DNA of 64,000 nucleotides from an uncultured Carboxylicivirga sp. (GCA_947503525.1 CANNEA010000004.1:434001-498000), one strand, 5' to 3'; positions 24,283 to 33,936 are shown, counted from the stretch's first letter. Numbers and translations: made by a program. Notes: generated by a model not told the origin, from the letters alone.

Positions 24283-24750
24283 TTAATTTTTAGGTTTTAC
24301 AATAATGTATGTTTGATATACTTTTTGAACAATAATTTCAGAATTCTCATCAATAAAATGACCCGGACAACGACCTTCGATAATCTTGTCGTTCACCATT
24401 ACTTTACCAACAGGATTAAGACGTGTTACGGTATGTCCTTCATCACCTTCATGTACAGAAGTCTCTTCAACAGTTTTAACCTGACCATCAACACTCGTCT
24501 TAAGCATTAGACGATTCCAGGTCTTGGATCTAAATGACATTGTTATCATTATTATTCCAACTAACAATGTACTTATTAAAGCAATATTACCATACATACT
24601 GCCATATCCGGCATATGTCAGATAAACGCCTCCTGCCGTAAAAACCAGTCCGCCTATTCCAGCGATGGTTATACCAGGAAAAACAAAGAATTCAAGAACA
24701 AATAAGAACAGACCTAATAAAATAATAAGAACAATAACGAGTATAGACAT
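24283..24750 (-). CDS. NfeD-like membrane protein
   Basis: 155 residues, the short form of the NfeD family (no serine-protease part). Three or four membrane segments lie in residues 3-75, followed by a soluble OB-fold at about 85-155 ([40 protein letters not shown]). NfeD proteins associate with flotillins and help organise membrane domains. The gene lies 5 bases upstream of floA and 6 bases downstream of clpS, so all three are probably one transcript. Confidence 0.92.
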   Translation of the reverse strand: MSILVIVLIILLGLFLFVLEFFVFPGITIAGIGGLVFTAGGVYLTYAGYGSMYGNIALISTLLVGIIMITMSFRSKTWNRLMLKTSVDGQVKTVEETSVHEGDEGHTVTRLNPVGKVMVNDKIIEGRCPGHFIDENSEIIVQKVYQTYIIVKPKN

Positions 24751-24756
24751 AATATC

Positions 24757-25032
24757 TTAATCAATTGTAACCAATAGTTTCTTTTTATGCATGGTCTCCT
24801 GAATTGGCAATAAATCTTCAACCATTCCAGTTTTTACGTGACATGAACCTTTATAGTGCGTAATTAACGCACATTGCTCCGCCTGAATGGCATCGTGCTC
24901 ACATACCTCACATAATACATCAATCACATAATCAAAGGTATTCTCGTTATCATTATGCAATACGAGAATGCGTTTTTCATCTCCATCATCTTCCCTATTG
25001 GGTTCTTCGCTTCTTTTACTGAATGAAACCAT
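24757..25032 (-). CDS. clpS: ATP-dependent Clp protease adaptor ClpS
   Basis: 91 residues. The core LVLHNDNENTFDYVIDVLCE, then CEHDAIQAEQCALITHYKGS, is diagnostic for ClpS, including the DN(D/E)xxTFDYV segment that binds N-degrons and the conserved H-x-x-G-x-C/x-V stretch. ClpS hands N-end-rule substrates to ClpA/ClpC with ClpP; the protease subunits are not in this window. The gene sits 6 bases ahead of the nfeD-like gene and about 50 bases after the TPR/PD40 gene on the same strand. Confidence 0.95.
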   Translation of the reverse strand: MVSFSKRSEEPNREDDGDEKRILVLHNDNENTFDYVIDVLCEVCEHDAIQAEQCALITHYKGSCHVKTGMVEDLLPIQETMHKKKLLVTID

Positions 25033-25082
25033 AGTATAATGTTTCCTTAAATTAAATAGTTTTTTTCGGGAAAAACTAATTC

Positions 25083-27539
25083 CTACTTTTTTAATTCGTT
25101 AGTTAAATTAATTTGTTTACCCTCTTTAAACACTACTATAAAGGCTCCGGAAAAACCTGCTCCACGTATCTTAGCAAGATCTTTAGTTGCTGCGGCATAA
25201 GTTGAATAGCTCCCTGAAAAATATTTCACCAGGTCTTTACCCGGGATATTAGCTGATGTAGTTGCTGGTATTTTACTCAAAGCGTCGGGATTAGGTGTAT
25301 TTCGAAATACACCAATCTGAATTCTAAATTCATGCTCAGGCAAACTCTTCTCCACAACCTTTGCTGTAAGCACATCATTATTTTGTAATTCCTGATATGT
25401 TTTTTGACTTTTCCCTTTAACCACGCCAACTTCTGGTTCTTTAGCGGAGCTCTCAGAAACAGAAGAATCTAAATAAACAAACAATGCCCCTTCTTGCTCC
25501 TGAACACCTGAACGTTTCAAAGCTCCAGCCTTTTCATATTTTGCAGCATCATATCCCAGCAAAGGATTCATTAATTCATTAGCTTGTCTGAAATACGTAT
25601 TTGCAGCAGATTGAGGTTCTTCAATAAATGTAAAATCAACAGTGGGTTTCGCAGCCACTAATTCATTTATTTTTTTACGATACAATTCATACTTCTTATC
25701 TAAAGAACTATGATATACTTTAAGCGCTGTATGCTTTAACTCCTTAGACTTTATCATAAGGTCATCCACTACGGACTCTTGCTCCTCTATTGAATCGCGA
25801 CGTTTAAATGGAGAAGAAACAATAGGCACAACCTGAGCAGGTTGACTTGAAGCCGATTCTAACAACTTGGAAGATTCTAAATTAAGAATATGTCCCCATA
25901 TATATAGCGAATCCGCCTTTTTCAGTTGTTCAACATCTTCAGCATTAAATAGCTTCGAATACATTTCTTCAAGCTCACTTAACTGATGTTCAAATTCTTC
26001 ATCGGTATAAAAAGTATATTCTGATGGAATCAACAAGTCCTCAAGCTCCGCCTCCTTATCTTTTTTAATCTTAACCTGACTTGGAGCAATATACCTTCCT
26101 TGTCGTATCAGTTCCTTAATTCGCGTTATTTCGGTATACCTTGCATTATTAAGGCTTTGCTCAACTTTACCATCCAATCCATATACTTGTTTTTCAAGGG
26201 ATAGTATATCATTAACAAGCATCGCTCTTTCTGTATCCGAACTGGTTCTTGCATATCTATCTCTTTGACCACGCATTAATAAAGATAAGCTATCCTTTTG
26301 CAATAATAATTTCTGCCCTTCTTGAAAGTATCTTTTAGCTTCATCACTATTAAAATGTGACAACTCGTTATAAACTATGGTATCTGCAACCATAAACCGA
26401 AAAGAATCCTTCTTTTTAACGGCTTTAGAACGCCCTCCGTTTGTTCCGAAAGACTTATCGCCATCGGCTAATTCTGACAAGGATAAAGAAGCCACATCTT
26501 TAACCTCATTCATATCTGTTACCAGACTTTTAACCACAGAATCATCCCATTTTATTTGATAAACCATTATTAAACTATCCGAAGTCTCGCGATTAGATGC
26601 AAACCAGCCTTTAGAATTAAACTCATCAGTTACAAAGAAAAAATCATCCTTAGGGGAATTAAACGGAATACCAAGATTAACAGGTGAATTAAATGACTTT
26701 GATTCTGAATCAAACGTACTTTTATAAATATCGTATCCTCCTAATCCACCTTCTCGGTTAGATGAAAAGAACAAGGTTTTTCCATCAATCATTAAATAAG
26801 GATACATTTCGTCAGCCTCTGAATTAAGTGCATCCAAGGCCGTACTTTCTCCCCATCCATCCAGTAGTTTTTCCATTTTATAAAGGTCGCGCTGACCATT
26901 ATTTTCATCAACCAAGGTAAAATACACTTCATCACCTCGCTCAGTCAAATACAATATTCCATTGGGATCTACACCTGCCTCAAAAAAATCACTGTTGGTC
27001 ATTATCTTTCCAGCATCATCTACAGGATTATAATAATTTAGCAAGTCCGCTTTAATGAGAGTATCTCGCTTATTGACTTCTAAACTGTAAACTTTAGATG
27101 ATAAACCTTTCCCAACTTCACATTGAGTCCTATACATCTCTGCTTTATCATTTCTAATATCAGATGCCGATGCATATTTTAAGAAACGATCATATTGCTT
27201 AATAGCTTCATCAAATTCGTAATTAAGTTGATAAGCGCGTCCCAGATAATAATAAGCATCTCTACTTACTCCTTTTAAGGCTGCATACTTTAATCGTTTT
27301 ACGGCCTGCCCTATATCCTGATTATTCTGTAATAAACAAATCCCATAATAATAATTGTATTTAGGCTCCCGATCATACTTTATCAATAAATATTCGTAAG
27401 CTTCCTGAGCCTGCTTATAATCCTTATTCTTAAACACCTCCAACGCTTGTTTTGAAGTATAAGTATTTTGTGCCTGTAAACTAACAGACAACACCATTAA
27501 CATCAAAAACAAGGCTAAACTTTTAATAAACATTCGCAT
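25083..27539 (-). CDS. TPR and PD40-propeller envelope protein with C-terminal SPOR-like domain
   Basis: About 818 residues from the ATG at 27539; a longer frame begins with a TTG but would put acidic residues ahead of the signal peptide MRMFIKSLALFLMLMVLS. Order of parts: signal peptide (1-24), TPR repeats (about 25-130, AYEYLLIKYDREPKYNYYYG), a WD40-like PD40 propeller (about 175-330, SEADEMYPYLMIDGKTLFFS), a long charged helical middle, then a C-terminal domain of about 80 residues (EFRIQIGVFRNTPNPDALSK to FIVVFKEGK) that resembles a SPOR peptidoglycan-binding fold. TPR-PD40 proteins in this phylum usually end in OmpA, as in PorE of the type IX secretion system; a SPOR-type end suggests binding to septal peptidoglycan instead. 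Periplasmic or lipid-free outer-envelope location inferred. Confidence 0.75.
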   Translation of the reverse strand: MRMFIKSLALFLMLMVLSVSLQAQNTYTSKQALEVFKNKDYKQAQEAYEYLLIKYDREPKYNYYYGICLLQNNQDIGQAVKRLKYAALKGVSRDAYYYLGRAYQLNYEFDEAIKQYDRFLKYASASDIRNDKAEMYRTQCEVGKGLSSKVYSLEVNKRDTLIKADLLNYYNPVDDAGKIMTNSDFFEAGVDPNGILYLTERGDEVYFTLVDENNGQRDLYKMEKLLDGWGESTALDALNSEADEMYPYLMIDGKTLFFSSNREGGLGGYDIYKSTFDSESKSFNSPVNLGIPFNSPKDDFFFVTDEFNSKGWFASNRETSDSLIMVYQIKWDDSVVKSLVTDMNEVKDVASLSLSELADGDKSFGTNGGRSKAVKKKDSFRFMVADTIVYNELSHFNSDEAKRYFQEGQKLLLQKDSLSLLMRGQRDRYARTSSDTERAMLVNDILSLEKQVYGLDGKVEQSLNNARYTEITRIKELIRQGRYIAPSQVKIKKDKEAELEDLLIPSEYTFYTDEEFEHQLSELEEMYSKLFNAEDVEQLKKADSLYIWGHILNLESSKLLESASSQPAQVVPIVSSPFKRRDSIEEQESVVDDLMIKSKELKHTALKVYHSSLDKKYELYRKKINELVAAKPTVDFTFIEEPQSAANTYFRQANELMNPLLGYDAAKYEKAGALKRSGVQEQEGALFVYLDSSVSESSAKEPEVGVVKGKSQKTYQELQNNDVLTAKVVEKSLPEHEFRIQIGVFRNTPNPDALSKIPATTSANIPGKDLVKYFSGSYSTYAAATKDLAKIRGAGFSGAFIVVFKEGKQINLTNELKK

Positions 27540-27831
27540 CAAATCTTTTCTATTTTCTAGTATTGGCAGCTCCAAAATTAATCAAACCATATGATAATGC
27601 ACCCTGCATTAATAGATATTCTGAAATCAATGCATTAAGATATAATAATCTCATTAAGACTGATGTACTTAAAGCATTTTTATAGACAAAAAAGTAAAAT
27701 TTTAATTTCAATTGAATCAAAACATTACACTATTTACTTTACTTTTAAATAAAAACCCAACTATACTCAACTCTTCCTTTTCGTGTTAATAACTTTTGAA
27801 CCATGCTACTATATAATCGTTGTTAATTAAA

Positions 27832-27839
27832 TATATTTG
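27832..27839 (+). promoter_or_regulatory. Bacteroidota -7 promoter element for the bcp gene
   Basis: TATATTTG, a perfect TAnnTTTG, 22 bases before the ATG of the peroxiredoxin gene. This predicts a short leader of about 15 bases. The -33 region is weak. It lies within a 322-base gap (27540-27861) that holds nothing else recognisable. Confidence 0.6.
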
Positions 27840-27861
27840 TATCAACTTAATCAACATCACA

Positions 27862-28326
27862 ATGTCAGTATTAAAAGAAGGCGACAAGGCACCCATTTTC
27901 AAAGGCCCTAATCAAGATGAGAAAAACATTAGCCTTGATGATTTCAAAGGCAAAAAAGTAATTTTATACTTCTATCCCAAAGACAACACTCCTGGTTGTA
28001 CAGCAGAATCGTGCAATCTTAATGAGAATTACGATATACTCAGGGAGAAAGGACTTGAGGTAATTGGAGTAAGCCCTGACAGCATTGCTTCTCATCAAAA
28101 ATTTATTGCAAAATACAGCTTGGGTTTCAACCTCATTGCTGATACCGAAAAAGAAATACTTGAGCAATACAATGCATGGGGCGAAAAGAAAATGTATGGC
28201 AAAACATACATGGGTGTTTTGCGAAAGACTTTTATCATTGACGAAAACGGCGTTATCCTTAAGATATTTGAGAAGGTAAAAACCAAAGACCATACCAATC
28301 AAATCCTTAATGAACTTGGTATTTAA
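27862..28326 (+). CDS. bcp: thioredoxin-dependent peroxiredoxin, Bcp/PrxQ type
   Basis: 154 residues from the ATG at 27862; an upstream TTG extension was rejected because it runs through the promoter element. The active site is YPKDNTPGCTAESC, with peroxidatic Cys46 and the resolving Cys51 five residues later, as in alpha-type PrxQ/Bcp enzymes. It reduces H2O2 and organic hydroperoxides using thioredoxin. Later landmarks are GVSPDS and GKTYMGVLRKTFIID. recA follows 46 bases downstream on the same strand, so the two may be transcribed together. Confidence 0.96.
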   Translation: MSVLKEGDKAPIFKGPNQDEKNISLDDFKGKKVILYFYPKDNTPGCTAESCNLNENYDILREKGLEVIGVSPDSIASHQKFIAKYSLGFNLIADTEKEILEQYNAWGEKKMYGKTYMGVLRKTFIIDENGVILKIFEKVKTKDHTNQILNELGI

Positions 28327-28372
28327 TACCTGGCCTTGACAATCTGAAGAAACAGCATAAAACAAATATAAA

Positions 28373-29392
28373 ATGGCAGAAAAGAAAGAAAAAGAAAATA
28401 AGGTGAATCAGGAAAAGCTGAAAGCCCTTCAGCTTACAATGGAGAAAATTGACAAGACCTATGGTAAAGGCACCATCATGAAAATGGATGATGCAAAAGT
28501 AGACAACATCCCTGTCATTCCTTCCGGTTCAATTGCACTTAATCTTGCGCTTGGTGTAGGTGGATTGCCACGAGGAAGAGTAATTGAGATTTACGGTCCT
28601 GAATCTTCTGGTAAAACAACCTTAGCAATCCATGCCATTGCTGAGGCACAAAAACAAGGAGGTATAGCTGCATTTATTGATGCGGAGCATGCTTTCGATC
28701 GCTTTTATGCCGAAAAACTTGGAGTTGACCTTGAAAGCCTTTTGATTTCTCAACCGGACAATGGTGAGCAAGCCCTTGAAATTGCGGATCAATTAATTCG
28801 CTCTTCTGCCATCGATATTATTGTAATTGACTCAGTTGCTGCTCTTACTCCAAAAGCAGAGATTGAAGGTGACATGGGAGATTCCAGAATGGGACTACAA
28901 GCCAGATTAATGTCGCAAGCCTTACGAAAACTGACATCTACCATAAATAAAACAAATACAACATGTATTTTTATTAACCAGCTACGCGAAAAAATTGGCG
29001 TAATGTTTGGTAACCCTGAAACAACCACTGGTGGTAATGCCTTAAAATTCTACGCATCTGTTCGTTTAGATATTCGTCGCGTATCTCAGATTAAAGATGG
29101 AGAAAATGTGGTTGGCAGCTTGACCAGAGTAAAGGTTGTAAAGAATAAGGTGGCCCCTCCATTCAAAAAGGCTGAATTTGAGATTAGATACGGAGAAGGC
29201 ATCTCAAGAATAGGAGAAATACTTGACTTAGGTGTAGATTTAAACATCGTTAAAAAAAGCGGTTCATGGTTTAGCTATGGAGAAACCAAACTTGGCCAAG
29301 GCCGGGAAGCAGTTAAGGAAGTAATTAAGGATAATCCTGAATTAGCTGAAGAATTGGAAATTAAAATCATGGACGCCATCCAGGCTAAATAA
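28373..29392 (+). CDS. recA: recombinase RecA
   Basis: 339 residues. Walker A is GPESSGKT (75-82), Walker B lies in [20 protein letters not shown], and the segments [16 protein letters not shown] and [20 protein letters not shown] are RecA signatures for DNA-binding loops L1 and L2. It forms filaments on single-stranded DNA, catalyses strand exchange and triggers the SOS response. Complete, normal length, no intein. No LexA box was recognised upstream. Followed 20 bases later by a strong terminator. Confidence 0.99.
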   Translation: MAEKKEKENKVNQEKLKALQLTMEKIDKTYGKGTIMKMDDAKVDNIPVIPSGSIALNLALGVGGLPRGRVIEIYGPESSGKTTLAIHAIAEAQKQGGIAAFIDAEHAFDRFYAEKLGVDLESLLISQPDNGEQALEIADQLIRSSAIDIIVIDSVAALTPKAEIEGDMGDSRMGLQARLMSQALRKLTSTINKTNTTCIFINQLREKIGVMFGNPETTTGGNALKFYASVRLDIRRVSQIKDGENVVGSLTRVKVVKNKVAPPFKKAEFEIRYGEGISRIGEILDLGVDLNIVKKSGSWFSYGETKLGQGREAVKEVIKDNPELAEELEIKIMDAIQAK

Positions 29393-29412
29393 ACTTTTAA
29401 TTAAAATAACTT

Positions 29413-29447
29413 AATCCCTGTTGAATATTCAACAGGGATTTTTTTTA
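29413..29447 (+). terminator. intrinsic terminator of recA
   Basis: A 28-base perfect inverted repeat (29413-29440) followed by a T-run. It lies 20 bases after the recA stop codon. Confidence 0.95.
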
Positions 29448-29768
29448 TTCCTTACACGTGATTCTTTCCTTTTATGGCAGTTAACCAATAATTATCCTTG
29501 CGCTTAGCTATGGATTTATATAATTTTCTATTGTAATTATTTAAATCAACGGAATGCAGTACTTCCAACATATCGTCCCTGATAATATCGATAGTCATTT
29601 CACATGTGCAACTATCGATCCCATTGTCAAAAAGACCATTAATCTATCAAGGGATAAATTAGCTGCATCGAATAAAACATCAGACAATACCTTTTTATAC
29701 ATACATTACAATACTCTAAAGTCATTAATAACTCCAACGCACGCAAGTACTAAATACAAATTACAAGT
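29448..29768. other. intergenic region with a 9-bp inverted repeat
   Basis: 321 bases between the recA terminator and the GH92 gene. A 72-codon open frame here has no protein-like pattern and overlaps the GH92 start, so it was not called. ATCGATAGT (29587-29595) and ACTATCGAT (29611-29619) form an inverted repeat around a central CACATGTG palindrome. This could be a regulator-binding site or a weak hairpin. No TAnnTTTG promoter was identified. Confidence 0.45.
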
Positions 29769-32141
29769 ATGAAATTCATTACATTATCACTCATAGTTAT
29801 TTTAACCATTGGCTGTCAGGTCAAGTCAAAGGAACAATTAAATCTGACACAATATGTCGATCCGCAAATCGGCTCTGTACATGGTCGCTGGTTCTTTTAC
29901 ACTCCAGCGGCTCTGCCTTTTGGAATGGCAAAACTAGCCCCTCACACAAATGCATATGGAAGTCCAGGCAGCTGGGGTCCATGCGGATATGATGATCGAC
30001 ATTCGTCCATTGAAGGATTTGGACATTTTCATGAATTTCAAATAGGAGGTTTGGTATTTATGCCTACCACCGGCGTTATCAAAACGACACCAGGAACATT
30101 AGACAATCCGGACGATGGCTATCGCTCAAGGTTTGATAAAACAAATGAAGTGTCAGCTCCAGGATACTACAGCGTTGAATTGGAAGACTACAATATAAAA
30201 GCAGAATTAACAGCAACTCATCGGGTTGGCTACCATCGTTACACATACCCAAAAGGTAAGCAGGCTAATCTGATAATTGATATTGGACATAAGCAAGGCG
30301 AAAGCAGTGATGTAACTGAGGCCTACGCCAAACTAGTCAATAAGAATGAAGTTGAAGGCTACATCGAAACATATCCGGAATATGTCAAGTTTTGCGACCC
30401 TAACAAAAGAGTAAAAATGTACTTTGTTGCAAAACTAAGCCAGACGCCAACCAACACTGGATCTTTTGTAGGCAATGAGCAAACAGCCAATACTTCGGAG
30501 ACAAAAGGCATTAACAACGGCCTTTACCTTTCATTCAAAATGGAAAATACTAATATCCTGGAAATTCAAACCGGTTTAAGTTACACTTCAATAAAGAATG
30601 CCAGATTAAACCTAAAAACCGAGAGTGAAAGGATGGACTTTGAAAAAGTCAAAGTGGCAGCCAACGAAGCTTGGAATGACAAACTTAATCAGATTGTAGT
30701 TGAAGGTGGTAAATATAAAGACAGGGTAAAGTTTTATACGGGATTATATCATGCCCTTCTGGGACGCGGAACCGCAAGTGATGTCAATGGGCAATATCCT
30801 CTTGTTGATGGAGGCATCGGACAAAAACCTTTAGACGAAAACGGTAAACCTAAATATTTGCATATTAATACAGATGGAATGTGGGGCGGATTTATGAACC
30901 TTAGTCAATTATGGTCTTTTGCTTATCCTGAATATTTCAGAGATTATGTGCAATCCAACCTTGATTTCTCCAAAGATCGTGGATGGTTGCATGATGGAGC
31001 AGCGGCAGGTACATATACCAATGGCGTTCAAACCAATTTCCAGGGTTTGTTAATCGCTTCAGCTTATAATGTTAACATACGCGATTTTGAAGTTGAATAC
31101 GGATACGAAATGGCTCTTAAGAATGAAATCGATTACAAAGGCAGAAATTTGGGCAATGGAAAATACGACCTGGGTGATTTCATGAGTTATGGCTACGTAC
31201 CATACAAAGATACAGTACTATCGAATGGATGGATATTCAATTTTGGCGCATCCCACACATTAGAATACAGCTTTAGTTCATATGCCGTTGCACAATTGGC
31301 ACTTCAGTTTGGCGATAAAAAAAATTACAACAAACTGACAAAACAAGCCAATTATTATAAAAACCTATACGATAGTGAAACACATTACATTCGCCCTAAA
31401 TTACCAAATGGCCAATTCATTAAAGACTTTGACCCTATGAAAGGGTGGGATGGTTTTCAGGAAGGTAATGCAGCTCAATTCACCTGGTATGCTCCACATG
31501 ACATTAAAGGCTTAATCAGCTTAATGGGAAATGAGCGTTTTAACACGCGACTCAGCGATATGTTTGATGATGCTCAAAGAAGTATGTTTGGCGGTGGCTC
31601 AGAAGAGATACACAGTTTTTCAGGAGTAGAAAAACTATACAATCATGGCAACCAACCATGCCTGCACAATCCATGGCTCTTTAACTATAGTGGCAAACCT
31701 TGGTTATCTCAAAAATGGACAAGAACCATTTGCAACGAGTTTTATGGCAACAGCGCTTTACATGGCTATGGCATTGGTCAGGACGAAGATCAGGGACAAT
31801 TAGGAGCCTGGTATACATTGGCCGCAATGGGTCTTTTTGATGTCCAAGGTTTAACAGCTAAGCAACCAACGGTTCAATTCGGAAGCCCAATATTCGACAA
31901 AGTGACCATTAAGCTGAATCCTAAATACCATAGCGGCAAAGAACTAGTGATTAAAACCAACAACAACAGCGAGGAAAATTACTATGTTCAGAGTGTTTCT
32001 TTAAACAGTAAAGAATTGGACAAACTATGGCTGTACCATAAGGAACTAACTGATGGAGGCGTACTAGAATTTAACATGGGACCTGAACCGAATAAAGATT
32101 GGAAGAATGCGGAAGCTCCTCCTTCAATGAGCACAAAATAA
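29769..32141 (+). CDS. GH92 family glycosidase (alpha-mannosidase family), lipoprotein
   Basis: 790 residues. The signal peptide ends in TIGC (lipobox Cys16), so the enzyme is lipid-anchored in the envelope. The opening YVDPQIGSVHGRWFFYTPAA, then the mid-region GFGHFHEFQIGG, NTDGMWGGFMNLSQLWSFAY and EGNAAQFTWYAPHD, define GH92, calcium-dependent exo-alpha-mannosidases. Two late motifs differ from what I recall as the family norm: YNHGNQP (Gln629) where HGNEP is usual, and QDEDQGQLGAWY (671-682) in place of the GNDDxGQ type. So the linkage or leaving group may not be the common alpha-1,2 type. There is no SusCD pair or other glycosidase nearby, so it is an orphan. Confidence 0.9.
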   Translation: MKFITLSLIVILTIGCQVKSKEQLNLTQYVDPQIGSVHGRWFFYTPAALPFGMAKLAPHTNAYGSPGSWGPCGYDDRHSSIEGFGHFHEFQIGGLVFMPTTGVIKTTPGTLDNPDDGYRSRFDKTNEVSAPGYYSVELEDYNIKAELTATHRVGYHRYTYPKGKQANLIIDIGHKQGESSDVTEAYAKLVNKNEVEGYIETYPEYVKFCDPNKRVKMYFVAKLSQTPTNTGSFVGNEQTANTSETKGINNGLYLSFKMENTNILEIQTGLSYTSIKNARLNLKTESERMDFEKVKVAANEAWNDKLNQIVVEGGKYKDRVKFYTGLYHALLGRGTASDVNGQYPLVDGGIGQKPLDENGKPKYLHINTDGMWGGFMNLSQLWSFAYPEYFRDYVQSNLDFSKDRGWLHDGAAAGTYTNGVQTNFQGLLIASAYNVNIRDFEVEYGYEMALKNEIDYKGRNLGNGKYDLGDFMSYGYVPYKDTVLSNGWIFNFGASHTLEYSFSSYAVAQLALQFGDKKNYNKLTKQANYYKNLYDSETHYIRPKLPNGQFIKDFDPMKGWDGFQEGNAAQFTWYAPHDIKGLISLMGNERFNTRLSDMFDDAQRSMFGGGSEEIHSFSGVEKLYNHGNQPCLHNPWLFNYSGKPWLSQKWTRTICNEFYGNSALHGYGIGQDEDQGQLGAWYTLAAMGLFDVQGLTAKQPTVQFGSPIFDKVTIKLNPKYHSGKELVIKTNNNSEENYYVQSVSLNSKELDKLWLYHKELTDGGVLEFNMGPEPNKDWKNAEAPPSMSTK

Positions 32142-32169
32142 GTACAACACTATTAAATAAAGACAAAAT

Positions 32170-32202
32170 AAAAGCCCTGACCATTACGGTGCAGGGCTTT
32201 TG
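32170..32202 (+). terminator. terminator of the GH92 gene
   Basis: AAAAGCCCTG pairs with CAGGGCTTTT across a 12-base loop, 28 bases after the stop. It sits between converging genes and may serve both strands. Confidence 0.8.
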
Positions 32203-32219
32203 CTTACAGACAATAAGCT

Positions 32220-32723
32220 TTATTTTTGTAAGTAAGCCGATAGCTTACCTTCTTCAATTACCTGTTTGAGTCCTTTTAATTCCTTTGTTAATTTAATTTT
32301 GTTAATCGGGTTATCACAGAATTCTATTAAACCTGCAAAGGCCGCTTCTCTTAATTCATCAGAACTCACCTGACCTTCATTCTCAATATAATTAAGCGCG
32401 TAATAAATCAGGTATAGATTATTAAGTTCTTCCCTTCCTTCTGTAATCACACTTATTTTTTCATTGAGCACTTTCTCTTCGTCAAATGAAGCGCTTAACC
32501 AGCGAGAAACGAAATTAGTGGCATATATTCTCTGAGTATCTTTCTTATCATATCTGGCAGCTACCAAATAATAGCAGCATTCTAACACATCTTCTTCAGC
32601 ATCTTTTATCTGATCCGTATTATTAAGTTCAACTTCCTTCACGTAAGAAAAATCCTGTGCATACATCAGCGTCGCTACCAATAAGGCAATTACAGTTGTT
32701 ACTAGATGTTTCATCATTTTCAT
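32220..32723 (-). CDS. secreted helical protein, unknown function
   Basis: 167 residues. A signal peptide is clear (MKMMKHLVTTVIALLVATLM, cleavage near MYAQD). The mature 145 residues are mostly amphipathic helix, with a paired cysteine (VLECCYYLVAARY) and an acidic N-terminal part (NNTDQIKDAEEDV). No family was recognised. The all-helical pattern resembles small periplasmic proteins of unknown role. Single gene, converging with GH92 across a shared terminator; no functional link can be claimed. Confidence 0.6.
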   Translation of the reverse strand: MKMMKHLVTTVIALLVATLMYAQDFSYVKEVELNNTDQIKDAEEDVLECCYYLVAARYDKKDTQRIYATNFVSRWLSASFDEEKVLNEKISVITEGREELNNLYLIYYALNYIENEGQVSSDELREAAFAGLIEFCDNPINKIKLTKELKGLKQVIEEGKLSAYLQK

Positions 32724-32918
32724 TTTTAATTATTACTTTATGAAAGTGATAGTAATTACGGTTAAATGGCTGAACGACTGAATTATTTTGACAAACACGA
32801 CCTTAACTTACACTAAATTGGCAAAGAAACAGATTAGACAACTTCACAAATTCGCTAACCAACAGACAATCAGAGCCTAATTTTGATGCCAAAAATTACA
32901 GCTAGTACACTTGAAAAT

Positions 32919-33362
32919 TCAAATTCTGTTTATCCTGGATACGATAAGTAAAGAATATATATAACAGCCGATACAAAAATTAAGAAAACACTCAATTCCG
33001 GCAAAAAGAATAAGAACGAATGAAAAGAAAAAAGCGACCGTTTGTAAACCTACTATAGATAAAATAAATATGACAATACTAAATACCATACCCAATCTGG
33101 CTGCAAATATTTTGGGAGCTTTATCTATAAGTGTCGAATTATTAAAATAGCGCAGCGTAATTATATTGGACAATCGCCCAACAATACTATATCGACCTTT
33201 CGTATATCCCCTTATATAAAAATCAAAAGCCAAAAATAAAGGCACGATCCATAATTGAGTAAACAAAAATAAACCCAACAAAGCAATGACTAATAATGCT
33301 GACACTCGAGGTTGCGCTTCTAAAACGCGATCTGATGATACCGGACAAATAATATTTTGCAT
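32919..33362 (-). CDS. DUF4395 membrane protein
   Basis: 147 residues. It opens with NIICPVSSDRVLEAQPRVSA, carries an internal FDFYIRGYTKGRYSIVGRLS and APKIFAARLG, and ends with IECFLNFCIGCYIY. These landmarks, with Cys in the N-terminal CP motif and the C-terminal CxGC, match the DUF4395 family. Four membrane segments at about 22-42, 88-108 and 110-140 can be seen. Members are often encoded near thioredoxin or rhodanese-like proteins, and the conserved cysteines suggest a thiol or sulfur role, but no function is established. Here the gene stands alone. Confidence 0.75.
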   Translation of the reverse strand: MQNIICPVSSDRVLEAQPRVSALLVIALLGLFLFTQLWIVPLFLAFDFYIRGYTKGRYSIVGRLSNIITLRYFNNSTLIDKAPKIFAARLGMVFSIVIFILSIVGLQTVAFFFSFVLILFAGIECFLNFCIGCYIYSLLIVSRINRI

Positions 33363-33540
33363 AATCTATAGTTTTAATAGGAGTATTGTATCTTTTATTC
33401 GTCAAATATAGTTTAAAAATATTTATTTCCTACTATTTAATCAGTTTTAATTACTAATCACTATCCTTATACCTCCATAACCTTTATTTTACGGGGCTTT
33501 GTTTTTCCTTTCTTTTTAGTATGCTTTTAATTTTAATCAC

Positions 33541-33566
33541 AAAAAAAATCGACTTTAAGTCGATTT
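33541..33566 (-). terminator. intrinsic terminator of the 33592-33936 gene
   Basis: AAATCGACT pairs with AGTCGATTT (9 bp, 3-base loop), leading on the minus strand into eight T residues. It lies 26 bases after the stop codon. Confidence 0.88.
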
Positions 33567-33591
33567 ATACATAACTCAATAAAAACTTAAA

Positions 33592-33936
33592 TTAATCGAC
33601 ATGCTTCTTTTGCCTTCTAAAAAACAAGAATAAAAAAGAAGACTTCATTAAAACACCGGATGCAATCAACCATCCATATAAATGCACCAAACCTGGACTA
33701 TTTTTCATAAATACACCAAGCAAAACCAGAGCTACTCCAATCGGCAGCAAAACTATTTCCCGACCAAGAACAAATTTCCCGGAGCGAACACCTAAGGTCA
33801 AATAAACCGTTTTCAACAAACCACCTAAAGAGAAAAACAATATTGGCCAAAATCCTTCAAGTCCAATTATTCTAAAAATGATAGCTATAAGAATCAAAAC
33901 CCCACCAACAATCAATAATACCTTAGATTTATCCAT
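33592..33936 (-). CDS. small four-pass membrane protein, unknown function
   Basis: 114 residues from the ATG at 33936. The frame extends five codons to a TTG, but GAGGA, a rare purine-rich site for this organism, lies 8 bases before the ATG and decides the start. Four hydrophobic segments cover nearly the whole length (about 5-22, 28-44, 60-78, 84-104), ending in a basic tail (FRRQKKHVD). It faintly resembles the paired-helix N-terminal part of GldL-like proteins but lacks their soluble domain. No family assigned. Confidence 0.55.
   Translation of the reverse strand: MDKSKVLLIVGGVLILIAIIFRIIGLEGFWPILFFSLGGLLKTVYLTLGVRSGKFVLGREIVLLPIGVALVLLGVFMKNSPGLVHLYGWLIASGVLMKSSFLFLFFRRQKKHVD

Noticed and set aside
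29554-29772. 72-codon open frame ahead of GH92
   Set aside because: No family pattern, overlaps the GH92 start, and lies in an AT-rich region where chance frames are common.
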